From a bacterium (GTDB lineage: Bacteria; Planctomycetota; Planctomycetia; Planctomycetales; Planctomycetaceae): a DNA stretch of 64,000 bases. Each line of letters begins with the position of its first letter. Positions within the stretch are counted from its first letter, which is position 1. Below, piece by piece: positions 8,561 through 16,080 of this stretch. The notes beneath the pieces were generated by a model. The model had not been told where the DNA came from and made no database searches. It saw nothing but the letters and a program-made list of their open reading frames with translations. The translations under genes were made by a program, and so were the position numbers. Location of the stretch: positions 1-64,000 of the forward strand of contig WGME01000011.1 of NCBI GenBank assembly GCA_016125225.1. The letters are read 5' to 3'.

Positions 8561-8591
8561 ACGGGCAAGGGGAAACGAACCCCTTGCCCGT
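8561..8591. terminator. Hairpin between convergent int and 8610 genes
   Basis: ACGGGCAAGGGG pairs perfectly with CCCCTTGCCCGT across a 7-nt loop. It lies between two convergent genes and probably terminates both, although it has no strong T-tract. Confidence 0.65.
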
Positions 8592-8609
8592 GTGCATTAC
8601 CAGACAGAC

Positions 8610-9257
8610 CTATGCCGCCGACGCCACGGGTTCCGCCGCCTTGGCGGTAAGTTTCGCCATCAGGTCAGACAACTCTGCCAACCGACGCCGCACGCTCTCC
8701 CGACCTGATGCGTCCAGCGGGGTCTTATCCTCAACCAGACCTTTCAAACTTCGCTTGATGCCGTCCAGCTTGGTCAGCAAGGGACGCACAGGGTTCTTGT
8801 CGGCACCAGCCACCCCGCCCAACAGCTTCCGCTTGGTTTCCATGATGAGGGACATGGTCGGACGTTCGGAACCCGCCGCCTCGATGACCGCAGACCAGAC
8901 TGCTTTCAACTGGTCACCCACCGACGACAATTCAAACGCTTGACCCTCATTCAACGGCAAGACCTCGAAGCCCAACTCTTCCAACTGGTCAGCCACCTTT
9001 GCCGCCGAGATCAAGCGGTAACCCTTCATGTAGGACAGATCAAACCGACGTCCGATGTAGTCGGTCCAAGTTCCCACGAACAAAGTGCCATCTTGCAGAG
9101 CGGACAAGGCGTGTCCGGCATCACGGTAGCCGGTCTGCCAGCCCTCAACCTGACGTTCCAGCTTGACCGCTTCCCGTTGTTCCGTGTTGGTCAGCTTGTC
9201 CTTGATGATTTCTTCTGTGGTGGTGTTCTCGGTGGTGTTCGTGGTGGCGTTGCTCAT
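8610..9257 (-). CDS. Hypothetical phage protein, ParB/partition-associated-like helical pattern
   Basis: A 215-aa, mostly helical protein. After a Thr/Glu-rich start comes a pattern seen in many phage and plasmid proteins of unknown function: a GTLFVGTWTDYIGRRFDLSY-like segment, then LISAAKVADQLEELG, then LPLNEGQAFELSSV, then AVWSAVIEAAG. These often occur near partition or replication genes. A Lys/Arg-rich helical tail follows. It diverges from the 9421 gene across a 160-bp region with an inverted repeat, so the pair may be the lysogeny switch. Assignment to a named family is not possible from sequence alone. Confidence 0.55.
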   Translation of the reverse strand: MSNATTNTTENTTTEEIIKDKLTNTEQREAVKLERQVEGWQTGYRDAGHALSALQDGTLFVGTWTDYIGRRFDLSYMKGYRLISAAKVADQLEELGFEVLPLNEGQAFELSSVGDQLKAVWSAVIEAAGSERPTMSLIMETKRKLLGGVAGADKNPVRPLLTKLDGIKRSLKGLVEDKTPLDASGRESVRRRLAELSDLMAKLTAKAAEPVASAA

Positions 9258-9345
9258 GGTTCAGGACTCCTCAACTTGGGGTTCGTGTCAGCCAGCCCGT
9301 TGCCGTCTGACTCCCCGTATCTGTGGTCCATTTGCAGCCTCTTTT

Positions 9346-9396
9346 TGCGGTCATAATTGACCCTTTTAAATCGCAACGGCAAGATTATTGACCGCA
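9346..9396. promoter_or_regulatory. Divergent control region with near-perfect inverted repeat
   Basis: TGCGGTCATAAT (9346-9357) and ATTATTGACCGCA (9384-9396) are inverted copies differing by one inserted base, about 26 bp apart. They lie between the divergently transcribed genes starting at 9257 and 9421. The geometry fits two operators flanking divergent promoters. Confidence 0.5.
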
Positions 9397-9420
9397 TGTA
9401 TCAGAGTTATGAGGTCCAAT

Positions 9421-10209
9421 GTGAACAGAAAAGAAGTATTCCGAGACCGCTTCAGAGAGGTCATTGACCACCACAAGCGGATACATCACCTGAACTTGGT
9501 GGGGATCGCTGCCAGAGCCGACGTATCGCTCAGGTGGGTACGCCGTCTGGTTTCGGAAGGGGTCAGCCATGTCAGGGGCGAACACAAAGCCCAGCTAGAC
9601 AAGTTGTGCGGCTATCTCGGTATCAGCCCCAGCCAGCTATGGGAACAAGAACCGCTGGCACCTGAACCGACCGCCATGCAGCAACGCAAAGGCTTGGACG
9701 CATTCAGCACCGACGAGCTATCCGCCAACCTGTCACTAGCTCGTATGGTGGCACTCGGCTTGATCCATGAAGCCACCGAGGATCACAAGGTCAATCGGTC
9801 AAGACTCTGGTACACGCTGCAACTGTTTGTAGGGCGACTGCAAGAGGAGATCACCAAGGAACTGAACCAAGAGCTAGAGATACCGCCGCCCACGATGTAC
9901 ACAATGCTTTCGAGACGAATTGACCTGTACGAATACGGCACGATCAGCCGCCACCGTCTCATGTCGATTGTCTCGAACATTCTAAAGGTTCTGGACGTAC
10001 CGCTATCAGAGGCAGAAGAGTTTGACCGAGCGATCAGGGAAGAATTGACGTGCAGACCTTACAACACCTTCCAGAAAGATGACACCTTGGCAGCAGCGAT
10101 CATCAAGCGGTTTCTGACGGGGAAAGACCCCGAAGACTACCGCCGTGATCCTGATGACGATGGCGAAACCCCAGAGGAGGCGATCAGAACCGCCTTACAA
10201 AGTTTGTAA
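9421..10209 (+). CDS. Putative HTH regulator, candidate phage repressor
   Basis: I favour the GTG at 9421 with GAGGT just upstream; the track start is a TTG at 9388 and an ATG exists at 9409. The 262-aa product has an XRE-like HTH in its first ~70 residues (LVGIAARADVSLRWVRRLV, then LDKLCGYLGISPSQLWEQ), the form of a Cro/CI-type domain. The remaining ~180 residues are helical, without a LexA-type Ser-Lys peptidase signature that I can see. Its place opposite a divergent gene makes it the best repressor candidate. The stop codon lies inside a copy of the phage palindrome (C-terminus LQSL). Confidence 0.6.
   Translation: MNRKEVFRDRFREVIDHHKRIHHLNLVGIAARADVSLRWVRRLVSEGVSHVRGEHKAQLDKLCGYLGISPSQLWEQEPLAPEPTAMQQRKGLDAFSTDELSANLSLARMVALGLIHEATEDHKVNRSRLWYTLQLFVGRLQEEITKELNQELEIPPPTMYTMLSRRIDLYEYGTISRHRLMSIVSNILKVLDVPLSEAEEFDRAIREELTCRPYNTFQKDDTLAAAIIKRFLTGKDPEDYRRDPDDDGETPEEAIRTALQSL
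10195..10209. repeat. Phage palindrome TTACAA-N3-TTGTAA, copy 2
   Basis: A perfect copy (spacer AGT) whose last three bases are the stop codon of the HTH gene. Extended form CCTTACAA...TTGTAAGG. Confidence 0.75.
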
Positions 10210-10218
10210 GGTCTGCCG

Positions 10219-10440
10219 TTAAGCATCTTGGTTAGATGGTGGGTTCGATGCTAACCACTGCTGAGCCTCTTGAACGAAAGTTTCAAGGCGACTTCGTTTG
10301 AGAAAGAGGACACACGCCTCATCGTTATGTGTCCAAATCGTAACTTCAACCTGTCGCTTCTGGTTGCTGTCAATGTGTACTTTGATGTCCGCTGGGTCAT
10401 CCTTGATGCCGCTGAACTCGATACGACCAAACTTGACCAT
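10219..10440 (-). CDS. Small hypothetical phage protein
   Basis: A 73-aa acidic/amphipathic protein (MVKFGRIEFSGIK). The sequence GAGGGGAAGC a few bases upstream of its ATG is a fair ribosome binding site, and the composition is protein-like with alternating strands and a C-terminal helix. It converges on the HTH gene. No family is recognised. Confidence 0.45.
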   Translation of the reverse strand: MVKFGRIEFSGIKDDPADIKVHIDSNQKRQVEVTIWTHNDEACVLFLKRSRLETFVQEAQQWLASNPPSNQDA

Positions 10441-10602
10441 GATGCTTCCCCTCGATTGACGTTATGCTGATTTGAATGGCGTATATCACAATGTCATGAA
10501 GACCTGATGAACAAGGCGGTGTTTCGCTGTCCGTAAGCCCTTCCAATGCTCTGCCCCCCTGTTCTGACCCGTTTTCGCCTCTATCGTGCGTTATCGAGCG
10601 AA

Positions 10603-10821
10603 TTAGAGGGTGTTTTGAGGCATCTTTCCCAAGAGCCTGACCACGTAACGGCGATGGTCTAGGGCTTGTTCGATGATGGCTGGCTGTAAGGGAGACTTGC
10701 CGACCCTGACCTTGATACAGACCCCTTGCATCAACCCCTGTAGTTTCTGTTCCACTGTCTTGGGGATTGTCAGGTTGTCTCTGGTTTTGATGTTGTCTTG
10801 GGGGTTCTGCTGTCTGGTCAT
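10603..10821 (-). CDS. Small hypothetical basic phage protein
   Basis: A 72-aa basic protein (MTRQQNPQDNIKTRDN) with a segment VGKSPLQPAIIEQALDHRRY and a weak purine-rich RBS (GGGCGAGAG). It is possibly DNA-binding. No family is recognised; it could be spurious. Confidence 0.35.
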   Translation of the reverse strand: MTRQQNPQDNIKTRDNLTIPKTVEQKLQGLMQGVCIKVRVGKSPLQPAIIEQALDHRRYVVRLLGKMPQNTL

Positions 10822-11718
10822 GTCTCTCGCCCTATATCTTCTATTCCATTTTCTAAATCCTCAGTACGTACCACCCCCTTGTGGACGCTGCCCCGCCACG
10901 GAGTAAGGGTTAGGTGTTGCCTCAGGTCTGGGTATCCCGTCTCTGGTTTACCGCTAGGGTTGTGCCAGTTAGGTGTTCCCTCCCAACAAAAGGTGTTGGT
11001 CCTGTGGGGTTTCCCGACTACTTCCTCATCCTACTTATCAGAAGACAAGTAGAAATGCTCCTTAGTATGGGTATAGCTATCAGACTGACTCACCCAGACA
11101 AGACTGAAATGAGATACTCCGTCTGACCCACGGCTACACATCGAGACCCATTGCCAGAGTCTCCACCCACTTGCCACCTGACCCCGTAGGATCAACAAGT
11201 CATGTCACCACGGCTTGTGACTGGTTACTTGCCGTTGCATCGGCTTGGACCAATCCTGCCCGTACCTACCCGAAACTGCCCCGAATAGGTGGAGTGCTTG
11301 TGTCTACATCCAGCCAACCGCCCGGCATGGCAAATGGTGCCTGTCAGAGTGCCAGTCTATCACCATGAGATGTAGTGCATGGTGAGGGGCAGGGTAACCC
11401 GTCCAAGAGTTACCTGTCTGGCAATATGTCTATCGCCAGCATGAAAGTATTATAGTGCGGTCGCTTCATTTTTTGAAGATGCGGTGTTTTTTCTTTTGGT
11501 CCCAAAGTTCGACAAGACAACTTTTGGACCAAATCTCCCATAAGCCTTATGGTTATAAGACAGAACTATAAGTAACTGACTCATGCAGAATACATAAAAT
11601 AATGATAAAATGGCGATTCAGGTGCAAAGAGGCAGAAACCACGGAAGACGTTTGGGGAAAAGTCAGAAGCCCCGATGTTCTCGGCAGGTAGCATCTGCAC
11701 GAGGGCGGCAGAGAATTT
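10822..11718. other. ~900-bp region without a convincing gene
   Basis: Short ORFs on the plus strand (10914-11126, 11171-11368) lack good start signals and protein-like composition. The stretch has two similar segments, GTTAGGTGTTGCCTC and GTTAGGTGTTCCCTC, about 60 bp apart. After 11450 it becomes AT-rich with T-runs (CTTCATTTTTTGAAG), followed by the end of the minus-strand membrane gene. An untranslated RNA or origin is possible but not demonstrable. Confidence 0.4.
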
Positions 11719-12327
11719 CTAGCATTTAGATTCAAGTAGTTGTGCTTCATCAATTATCCGTTGTCCAATCGCACGAACCTGATGGTGGTTGAGCCCTTCG
11801 TCGATGTCACAGGATATGGTGATCTGAGTTCCAAGTTCGGCAAGAAGTGAATTTACTTTCGAGACTTCTGAAATGATATTGATGCGAACGGTCCTTGTGA
11901 TTGACAGCATGGTTCTGGTTTCCTGCCCGTGTTCATCCGGGCTGGGACGTTTCATAAGGTCTACGAGCAAACCGGCAATAGTCTGACGCATCGTAAACAA
12001 CGCTTGTGCTGCCTTTTGGGAGCGATTCTTATCAATTAGCTTGGCATTGGCAGCATCTAAGTCTTGCATCAGGCGGCGACCTGCATCTCCACCTTTGAAG
12101 TATAAATCAACGATTACTCTTAGAGGCACTAGAACAATCGCTGCCAATGTCCCAAGAAGCACAGCATCTTTGCTGGCGGTGTCGTACAGCTTGATAGCTG
12201 TCACCGCAAAGCCACCTACATACAAACCCAATGTAGAGAGAGAAATAATGAATTTAGCACGCTCACTTGGAAGTGCTGGTGACCACCGTGCTCTGTCTGC
12301 CCAGAAATCGAGCATCGTGTGTTTCAT
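11719..12327 (-). CDS. Two-helix membrane protein, probable prophage moron
   Basis: From the ATG at 12327 (MKHTMLDFWADRARW) the product is 202 aa. Two hydrophobic segments (ISLSTLGLYVGGFAVTAI, then LLGTLAAIVLVPLRVIVDLY) are followed by a ~130-aa helical cytoplasmic domain. The track start would add 95 residues antisense to the HNH gene and is rejected. It stands alone on the opposite strand to the late genes, beside an AT-rich flank, which is how lysogenic-conversion (moron) genes are usually placed. Superinfection exclusion or another defence role is a guess; no family is recognised. Confidence 0.55.
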   Translation of the reverse strand: MKHTMLDFWADRARWSPALPSERAKFIISLSTLGLYVGGFAVTAIKLYDTASKDAVLLGTLAAIVLVPLRVIVDLYFKGGDAGRRLMQDLDAANAKLIDKNRSQKAAQALFTMRQTIAGLLVDLMKRPSPDEHGQETRTMLSITRTVRINIISEVSKVNSLLAELGTQITISCDIDEGLNHHQVRAIGQRIIDEAQLLESKC

Positions 12328-12345
12328 ATCGTGACTTCGCCTATT

Positions 12346-12639
12346 ATGCCCTCGAAACTCTGCCCCCATTGCGGTCACACCTACACGGATCGACCGTGTT
12401 GCAAGCTGTCTGCCCCCAGACCCGCCTACCATAGCCTCTACCGTTCGGACTGGTGGAAGCGGGTTCGGGTTCAGGTTCTTGCCACTGATCCGGTTTGCCG
12501 TGTCTGCACGAACGCAATCGCCACCGAAGTAGATCACATCATCCCGCACCGTGGCAACTGTGACCTGTTTCATGACCTCGATAACCTGCAACCCATCTGC
12601 CACCGCTGCCACACGGGAAAATCAGGGCGTGGCGGATAG
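12346..12639 (+). CDS. Phage HNH endonuclease
   Basis: From the ATG at 12346 the product is 97 aa. It carries an N-terminal CPHC pair, then a classical HNH nuclease: RVQVLATDPVCRVC, EVDHIIPHRG, DNLQPICHRCHTGKSG. The Asp-His and the CxxC/CxxC zinc ligands are present. HNH proteins encoded near terminases assist DNA packaging and cos cleavage in HK97-like phages. Its start lies just 19 bp from the divergent membrane-protein start. Confidence 0.8.
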   Translation: MPSKLCPHCGHTYTDRPCCKLSAPRPAYHSLYRSDWWKRVRVQVLATDPVCRVCTNAIATEVDHIIPHRGNCDLFHDLDNLQPICHRCHTGKSGRGG

Positions 12640-12645
12640 ATAGAC

Positions 12646-12894
12646 GTGGACGATGCCACAGTGGTCACACACAGATCACACGACAACGCCGCAGACATTA
12701 CAAAAGTTGTAAGGTCGATGGTTGCAGACAGAGGAGTAGCTGCCGTGCTCTATGTGTCAAGCTGGATTGTGCTGTGTCTTGTGAGTGAATGTCGATATGT
12801 CGGCGAAATCGTTGCAGACGGAAAGGTTTCGCCGGTTGCTGCAACCTGCCGTATCTTCCCAGTCTCTTTTTATGCTCAATTATCTTGGAGTTAA
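12646..12894 (+). CDS. Possible small membrane protein
   Basis: An 82-aa ORF beginning with GTG, with one hydrophobic segment (VAAVLYVSSWIVLCLVSE). It contains the palindrome in the same reading register as in the portal and tail genes (DITKVV here, DLTKVV and DITNFV there). There is no strong RBS. It is included only as a weak candidate between the HNH and the next small membrane gene. Confidence 0.3.
   Translation: MDDATVVTHRSHDNAADITKVVRSMVADRGVAAVLYVSSWIVLCLVSECRYVGEIVADGKVSPVAATCRIFPVSFYAQLSWS
12698..12712. repeat. Phage palindrome TTACAA-N3-TTGTAA, copy 3
   Basis: A perfect copy (spacer AAG), 59 bp after the HNH stop codon. Confidence 0.75.
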
Positions 12895-12953
12895 CCGAAA
12901 AAGGTTGTGCTTACTCGGAAGGAGTTGTGCCTTACGACAGAGGAGTGATCCGA

Positions 12954-13088
12954 ATGAGAAAGAAGCAGCGGATGCTTGTCCATTCTAAACGAGGTAGCAA
13001 GCTCGGACCAAGCATGGTTGCAAGTCTGTGTGTGGTTTCGTTTCTGAGTCTGCTTCTGCTGATCATCATCAATTCGTTCGGATACTAA
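12954..13088 (+). CDS. 44-aa single-span membrane protein
   Basis: The ATG at 12954 follows AGGAGTGATCCG, a strong ribosome binding site at good spacing. The product has a basic N-terminus (MRKKQRMLVHSKRG) and one transmembrane helix (MVASLCVVSFLSLLLLIII). It is too short for the track, which lists a longer frame. Small size, basic end and single helix would fit a holin-like or regulatory membrane peptide, but there is no adjacent endolysin. Confidence 0.5.
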   Translation: MRKKQRMLVHSKRGSKLGPSMVASLCVVSFLSLLLLIIINSFGY

Positions 13089-13141
13089 ATATTGATTAAG
13101 GCTATGCATACCTAAACATTAGACACAGGGTCATTTTCTCC

Positions 13142-13522
13142 GTGCGTGAGGACGGAACAACGCCCGCTGCCCTTACCGTTTTTTTTGATCCTCGCCCGAC
13201 GCCTATTAACGCCATGAAACTGAACCGTAAAGCCGCCGCCTATCGCAAGTTGCTCGAACGGGACTACCCATCAAGTCCGCTGGTCGATGTGGTGGCTGAT
13301 ACCCTTGCCCGTTACGAAGAGTGCAAGACCATCGTTGAGGCGGACGGCTTGTTACCGAATGGGAAACCACATCCGCTCCTGACCCAACTGCGAAGCCTTG
13401 CCCAAACGGTGACCTCAGCTATCAAGGTCATGCCGCAACCGAAAGAGACACCCCAGAGCGAAAGCACCCTGACTAAGTTACTCAACCGTAAACCCCGTGG
13501 CACCAAACACCCCGACAATTGA
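13142..13522 (+). CDS. terS: Terminase small subunit (P27-like)
   Basis: A 126-aa ORF (GTG at 13142; ATG at 13214 is an alternative giving 102 aa) with LLERDYPSSPLVDVVADTLARYEE, a central helical LPNGKPHPLLTQLRSLAQT segment and a charged tail. The PNGKPHPLL-type region is typical of P27-family small terminases. It overlaps the large terminase by 26 bp. It would recognise the packaging site and recruit TerL. Confidence 0.7.
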   Translation: MREDGTTPAALTVFFDPRPTPINAMKLNRKAAAYRKLLERDYPSSPLVDVVADTLARYEECKTIVEADGLLPNGKPHPLLTQLRSLAQTVTSAIKVMPQPKETPQSESTLTKLLNRKPRGTKHPDN

Positions 13523-15110
13523 ACTGCCGACCGACGCCGCAGCCATCCGTGAAGGGTGTTTCCTTGACCTCAGTTATGGGGAATATGTCTGTGAAGTTGT
13601 CGAGTCGATTTGCACCCTGACCACGGGAAAGTTTCAGGGACAACCGATAACCCTACTCCCGTGGCAACGTCGGTTGATTCACACGCTGTACGGTTGGCGA
13701 ACCAAGGGCAACCGCCGACGCTTCACCACGGCACACGTCTGGATACCTCGCAAGAACGGCAAGACCGAACTCGCCGCCGCCCTGACGTTGTACCATCTGC
13801 TGTTCGACCACGAAGCGAACCCCAACATCTACTTTGCCGCCAGCAGCATCGACCAAGCCAATCTTGCCTATCTGGCGACCACCAATTTCATCCTGAACAA
13901 TGCCGACATCAGGAAAGCGACTTGGTTACGGCGGCATATCAAGCGTATCGAGATCGTCCGCAACGGCACCTATCCTGCTGGTGGTTTCTGTCAGGTTCTC
14001 TCAGGATCAGGCAGAGCCAAGCAAGGTTTGAATTGTTCTTTTGCGGTCGCTGATGAGGTCGCCGAGTGGGGCAACCGTGAACTCTATGACGCCATCAAAT
14101 TGAGCATGGCGGCACGGTCGGAACCCCTGATGCTGACCATTTCCACGGCGGGGTATGACAAGTCCGGCATCGGGATCGGGTACGAGTTGTACCGATACAG
14201 CAAGCGAATCCAGTCTGGTGAGATCATCGACGACTACCGCACGTTGCCCGTCATCTACGAAGCCCCAGAGGAATCAGACTGGACAGACCTTGAAGAATGC
14301 AAAAGTTGTAATCCGTCATTCGGACACATCACGCAACCTGAGTTCTACACGCAACTCCTGACCGAAGCCAAAAACGAACCGATGAAGGAAGCCGCCTATC
14401 GGACGTTCCATCTGAACCAGTGGGTGGGCAACGCCAAGACTTGGTTACCGTCACTGTGGTGGTCGAAGTGTGCCGACACATTTACGGCTGATGATTTCGA
14501 CGGTCAGCCGTGCGTGATCGGCGTAGACCTCAGTATGCGGCATGACCTGACGGCGTATGTCTGCCTGTTCGAGCGGAATGGTCACTACTACGCCTTGCCG
14601 AGGTTCTTTATTCCTGAAACCTCAGCACAGGAACAGCAGATCAGGAGCAAGATACCGTACCTGAGTTGGTCGAAGGCGGATCAGATCACCCTCACACCCG
14701 GAGAGAGCATTTTTTACCGAGCGGTGAAAGAGTCGCTCGAAGATGACCTAAGCCGCTTCGATGTGCTGGAACTCCGCTTTGACCCGTATGGAGCGAAAGC
14801 CCTGATTGAGTCTATCGAGCAGGATCACATCGTCAGTTGTGTGGAGGTCAGGCAGAGCCGCCCGCACATGTCCCCCGCTACGGTCGAGTTCTACAACTGG
14901 ATCAAGGAAGGGGTGTTCCACCATCCGAACAACCCCGTGTTGAACTGGAACGCACAGAACGCCGTCGCCAGAGAGGACAACTTAGGCAGACCGCTCGTGG
15001 AAAAAGGGAAGTGTCTGCAACGGGTGGACGGGATCACGGCAAGCATCATCGCCGCCACGTATCACACTCGGTATCAGGACGATGAACCGGCGAGGTATCT
15101 GGTTGTCTAA
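13497..15110 (+). CDS. terL: Phage terminase large subunit (HK97/Terminase_1 type)
   Basis: A 537-aa protein starting at GTG (MAPNTPTIELP). The ATPase domain shows LLPWQRRLIHTLYGW, the Walker A-like WIPRKNGKTELAA and Walker B FAVADEVAEW, followed by ISTAGYDKSG. The nuclease domain shows VIGVDLSMRHDLTA and a later Asp in LRFDPYGAKAL. All expected elements are present, so it looks functional. It packages DNA into proheads. The gene ends in tandem 9-bp repeats and no phage gene follows directly. Confidence 0.92.
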   Translation: MAPNTPTIELPTDAAAIREGCFLDLSYGEYVCEVVESICTLTTGKFQGQPITLLPWQRRLIHTLYGWRTKGNRRRFTTAHVWIPRKNGKTELAAALTLYHLLFDHEANPNIYFAASSIDQANLAYLATTNFILNNADIRKATWLRRHIKRIEIVRNGTYPAGGFCQVLSGSGRAKQGLNCSFAVADEVAEWGNRELYDAIKLSMAARSEPLMLTISTAGYDKSGIGIGYELYRYSKRIQSGEIIDDYRTLPVIYEAPEESDWTDLEECKSCNPSFGHITQPEFYTQLLTEAKNEPMKEAAYRTFHLNQWVGNAKTWLPSLWWSKCADTFTADDFDGQPCVIGVDLSMRHDLTAYVCLFERNGHYYALPRFFIPETSAQEQQIRSKIPYLSWSKADQITLTPGESIFYRAVKESLEDDLSRFDVLELRFDPYGAKALIESIEQDHIVSCVEVRQSRPHMSPATVEFYNWIKEGVFHHPNNPVLNWNAQNAVAREDNLGRPLVEKGKCLQRVDGITASIIAATYHTRYQDDEPARYLVV

Positions 15111-15141
15111 CTCAGCTAACTTAGCTAACTCAGCTAACTAC
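15106..15141. repeat. Four tandem 9-bp repeats at the terL stop codon
   Basis: TCTAACTCA, GCTAACTTA, GCTAACTCA and GCTAACTAC run head to tail; the first contains the terL TAA. A small palindrome (TTACTCAGTAA) follows. This may be a packaging or regulatory site; nothing proves a role. Confidence 0.55.
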
Positions 15142-15490
15142 ATTTACTCAGTAAAGTCATTCCAAGAAAATACTTACAGCGTGTTGACGTTATTGTTTCA
15201 GCGGATACAATGCCCCATCCCCAAAGCGGAAGGAGGTCGTCACATGTAAAACGCTAAAATGGTCACACTCGCCAAATTGATGCAGCGGACCTACTATTTC
15301 TCTGAAAGTTATTGTTAGAAAGAACCAATTCATGAAAAATCTGAAGACAGATTGGCTCAAACAATGTTTCTCTCTTTTAAGTTCGAAAAGAAGAAAACCA
15401 AAAATTCCGATACGTTGAGTTGCTCTTTTGAGATTGACATCTGGAAGCTGCTCTTCATCGCTGACTTCCTTGGTCATTTAATCCCGTAGT
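15142..15490. other. AT-rich gap after terL
   Basis: About 350 bp without a convincing gene. A 95-aa minus-strand ORF (15190-15477) has no RBS, and plus-strand ORFs are under 30 codons. It may contain a remnant gene or a promoter for the next unit. Confidence 0.35.
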
Positions 15491-15495
15491 ACTGG

Positions 15496-15530
15496 CGGCG
15501 GTGGAAGGACATTTCTTCCACCGCCGTTTT
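15496..15530 (+). terminator. Rho-independent terminator
   Basis: CGGCGGTGGAAG pairs with CTTCCACCGCCG across a 7-nt loop and is followed by TTTTCTTT. Confidence 0.8.
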
Positions 15531-15716
15531 CTTTCCACGTCCCCTACAGGAATCTCACAATCTATCAGAATGACGAGCCTGCGAAGTACCTGATAGAAAG
15601 ATGGTTGAGACTGTTTTCGATTTTCTGAATTGTCAAACAGGATTCGCCCTTGTCAGTATTCTCAAACGCCCTAGATTGGCTACAGACCGAACCAACACCT
15701 TCAAAGGAGTGACGTT

Positions 15717-16001
15717 ATGCCGGAAGAGCTATCGGATTATCACAAGCCAGCCTCCCCGATAGCAGAGGGGAACTATTCAATCCATGAAATTCGCCAGATT
15801 ACCGGAAAGACCGTAAAAAAGGTGGAGTATGGGAATCGCAAATCGATTTCTGGCGTACACGAAAGCGAACTGATTTTGCTTCACTTTACAGACGGAACTT
15901 CACTGTCCCTCATGACTGGAAGCAATGCCAAGAACATTTTGGACAAGCCAGAATCTCTTCATGTAGATTTTATGCTGCAATGGGTTAAACCTAAAGAGTG
16001 A
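15717..16001 (+). CDS. Hypothetical phage protein
   Basis: A 94-aa protein with a good RBS (AAAGGAG, 8 bp before the ATG). The composition is that of a small alpha/beta protein (ITGKTVKKVEYGNRK, LILLHFTDGTSLSLMTG). It is enclosed by terminators on both sides (15496-15530 and 16023-16055), so it forms its own transcription unit between terL and portal. No family is recognised; an accessory or moron role is likely. Confidence 0.6.
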   Translation: MPEELSDYHKPASPIAEGNYSIHEIRQITGKTVKKVEYGNRKSISGVHESELILLHFTDGTSLSLMTGSNAKNILDKPESLHVDFMLQWVKPKE

Positions 16002-16022
16002 ATATCTGACTGAGCAGTCCAG

Positions 16023-16055
16023 TGGCGTCAAGGGATTTTCCTTTGACGCCATTTT
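16023..16055 (+). terminator. Rho-independent terminator
   Basis: TGGCGTCAA pairs with TTGACGCCA, followed by TTTTCG. It lies directly before the portal gene. Confidence 0.75.
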
Positions 16056-16080
16056 CGTGTCCACGTCCCATACATAGGAC

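Noticed and set aside
10914-11368. Plus-strand ORFs of 65-84 aa in the early prophage region
   Set aside because: No ribosome binding sites, Ser/Pro/Cys-rich composition unlike proteins, and no coupling to neighbours.
12328-12612. 95-residue N-terminal extension of the membrane protein ORF
   Set aside because: It runs antisense through the HNH endonuclease gene; the internal ATG at 12327 starts directly before the membrane helices.
15106-15141. Tandem repeats considered as a CRISPR array
   Set aside because: Units are 9 bp without spacers and there are no cas genes.
15190-15477. 95-aa minus-strand ORF after terL
   Set aside because: No RBS, odd composition, and opposite to all surrounding late genes. 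Kept only as a possible remnant in the region note.
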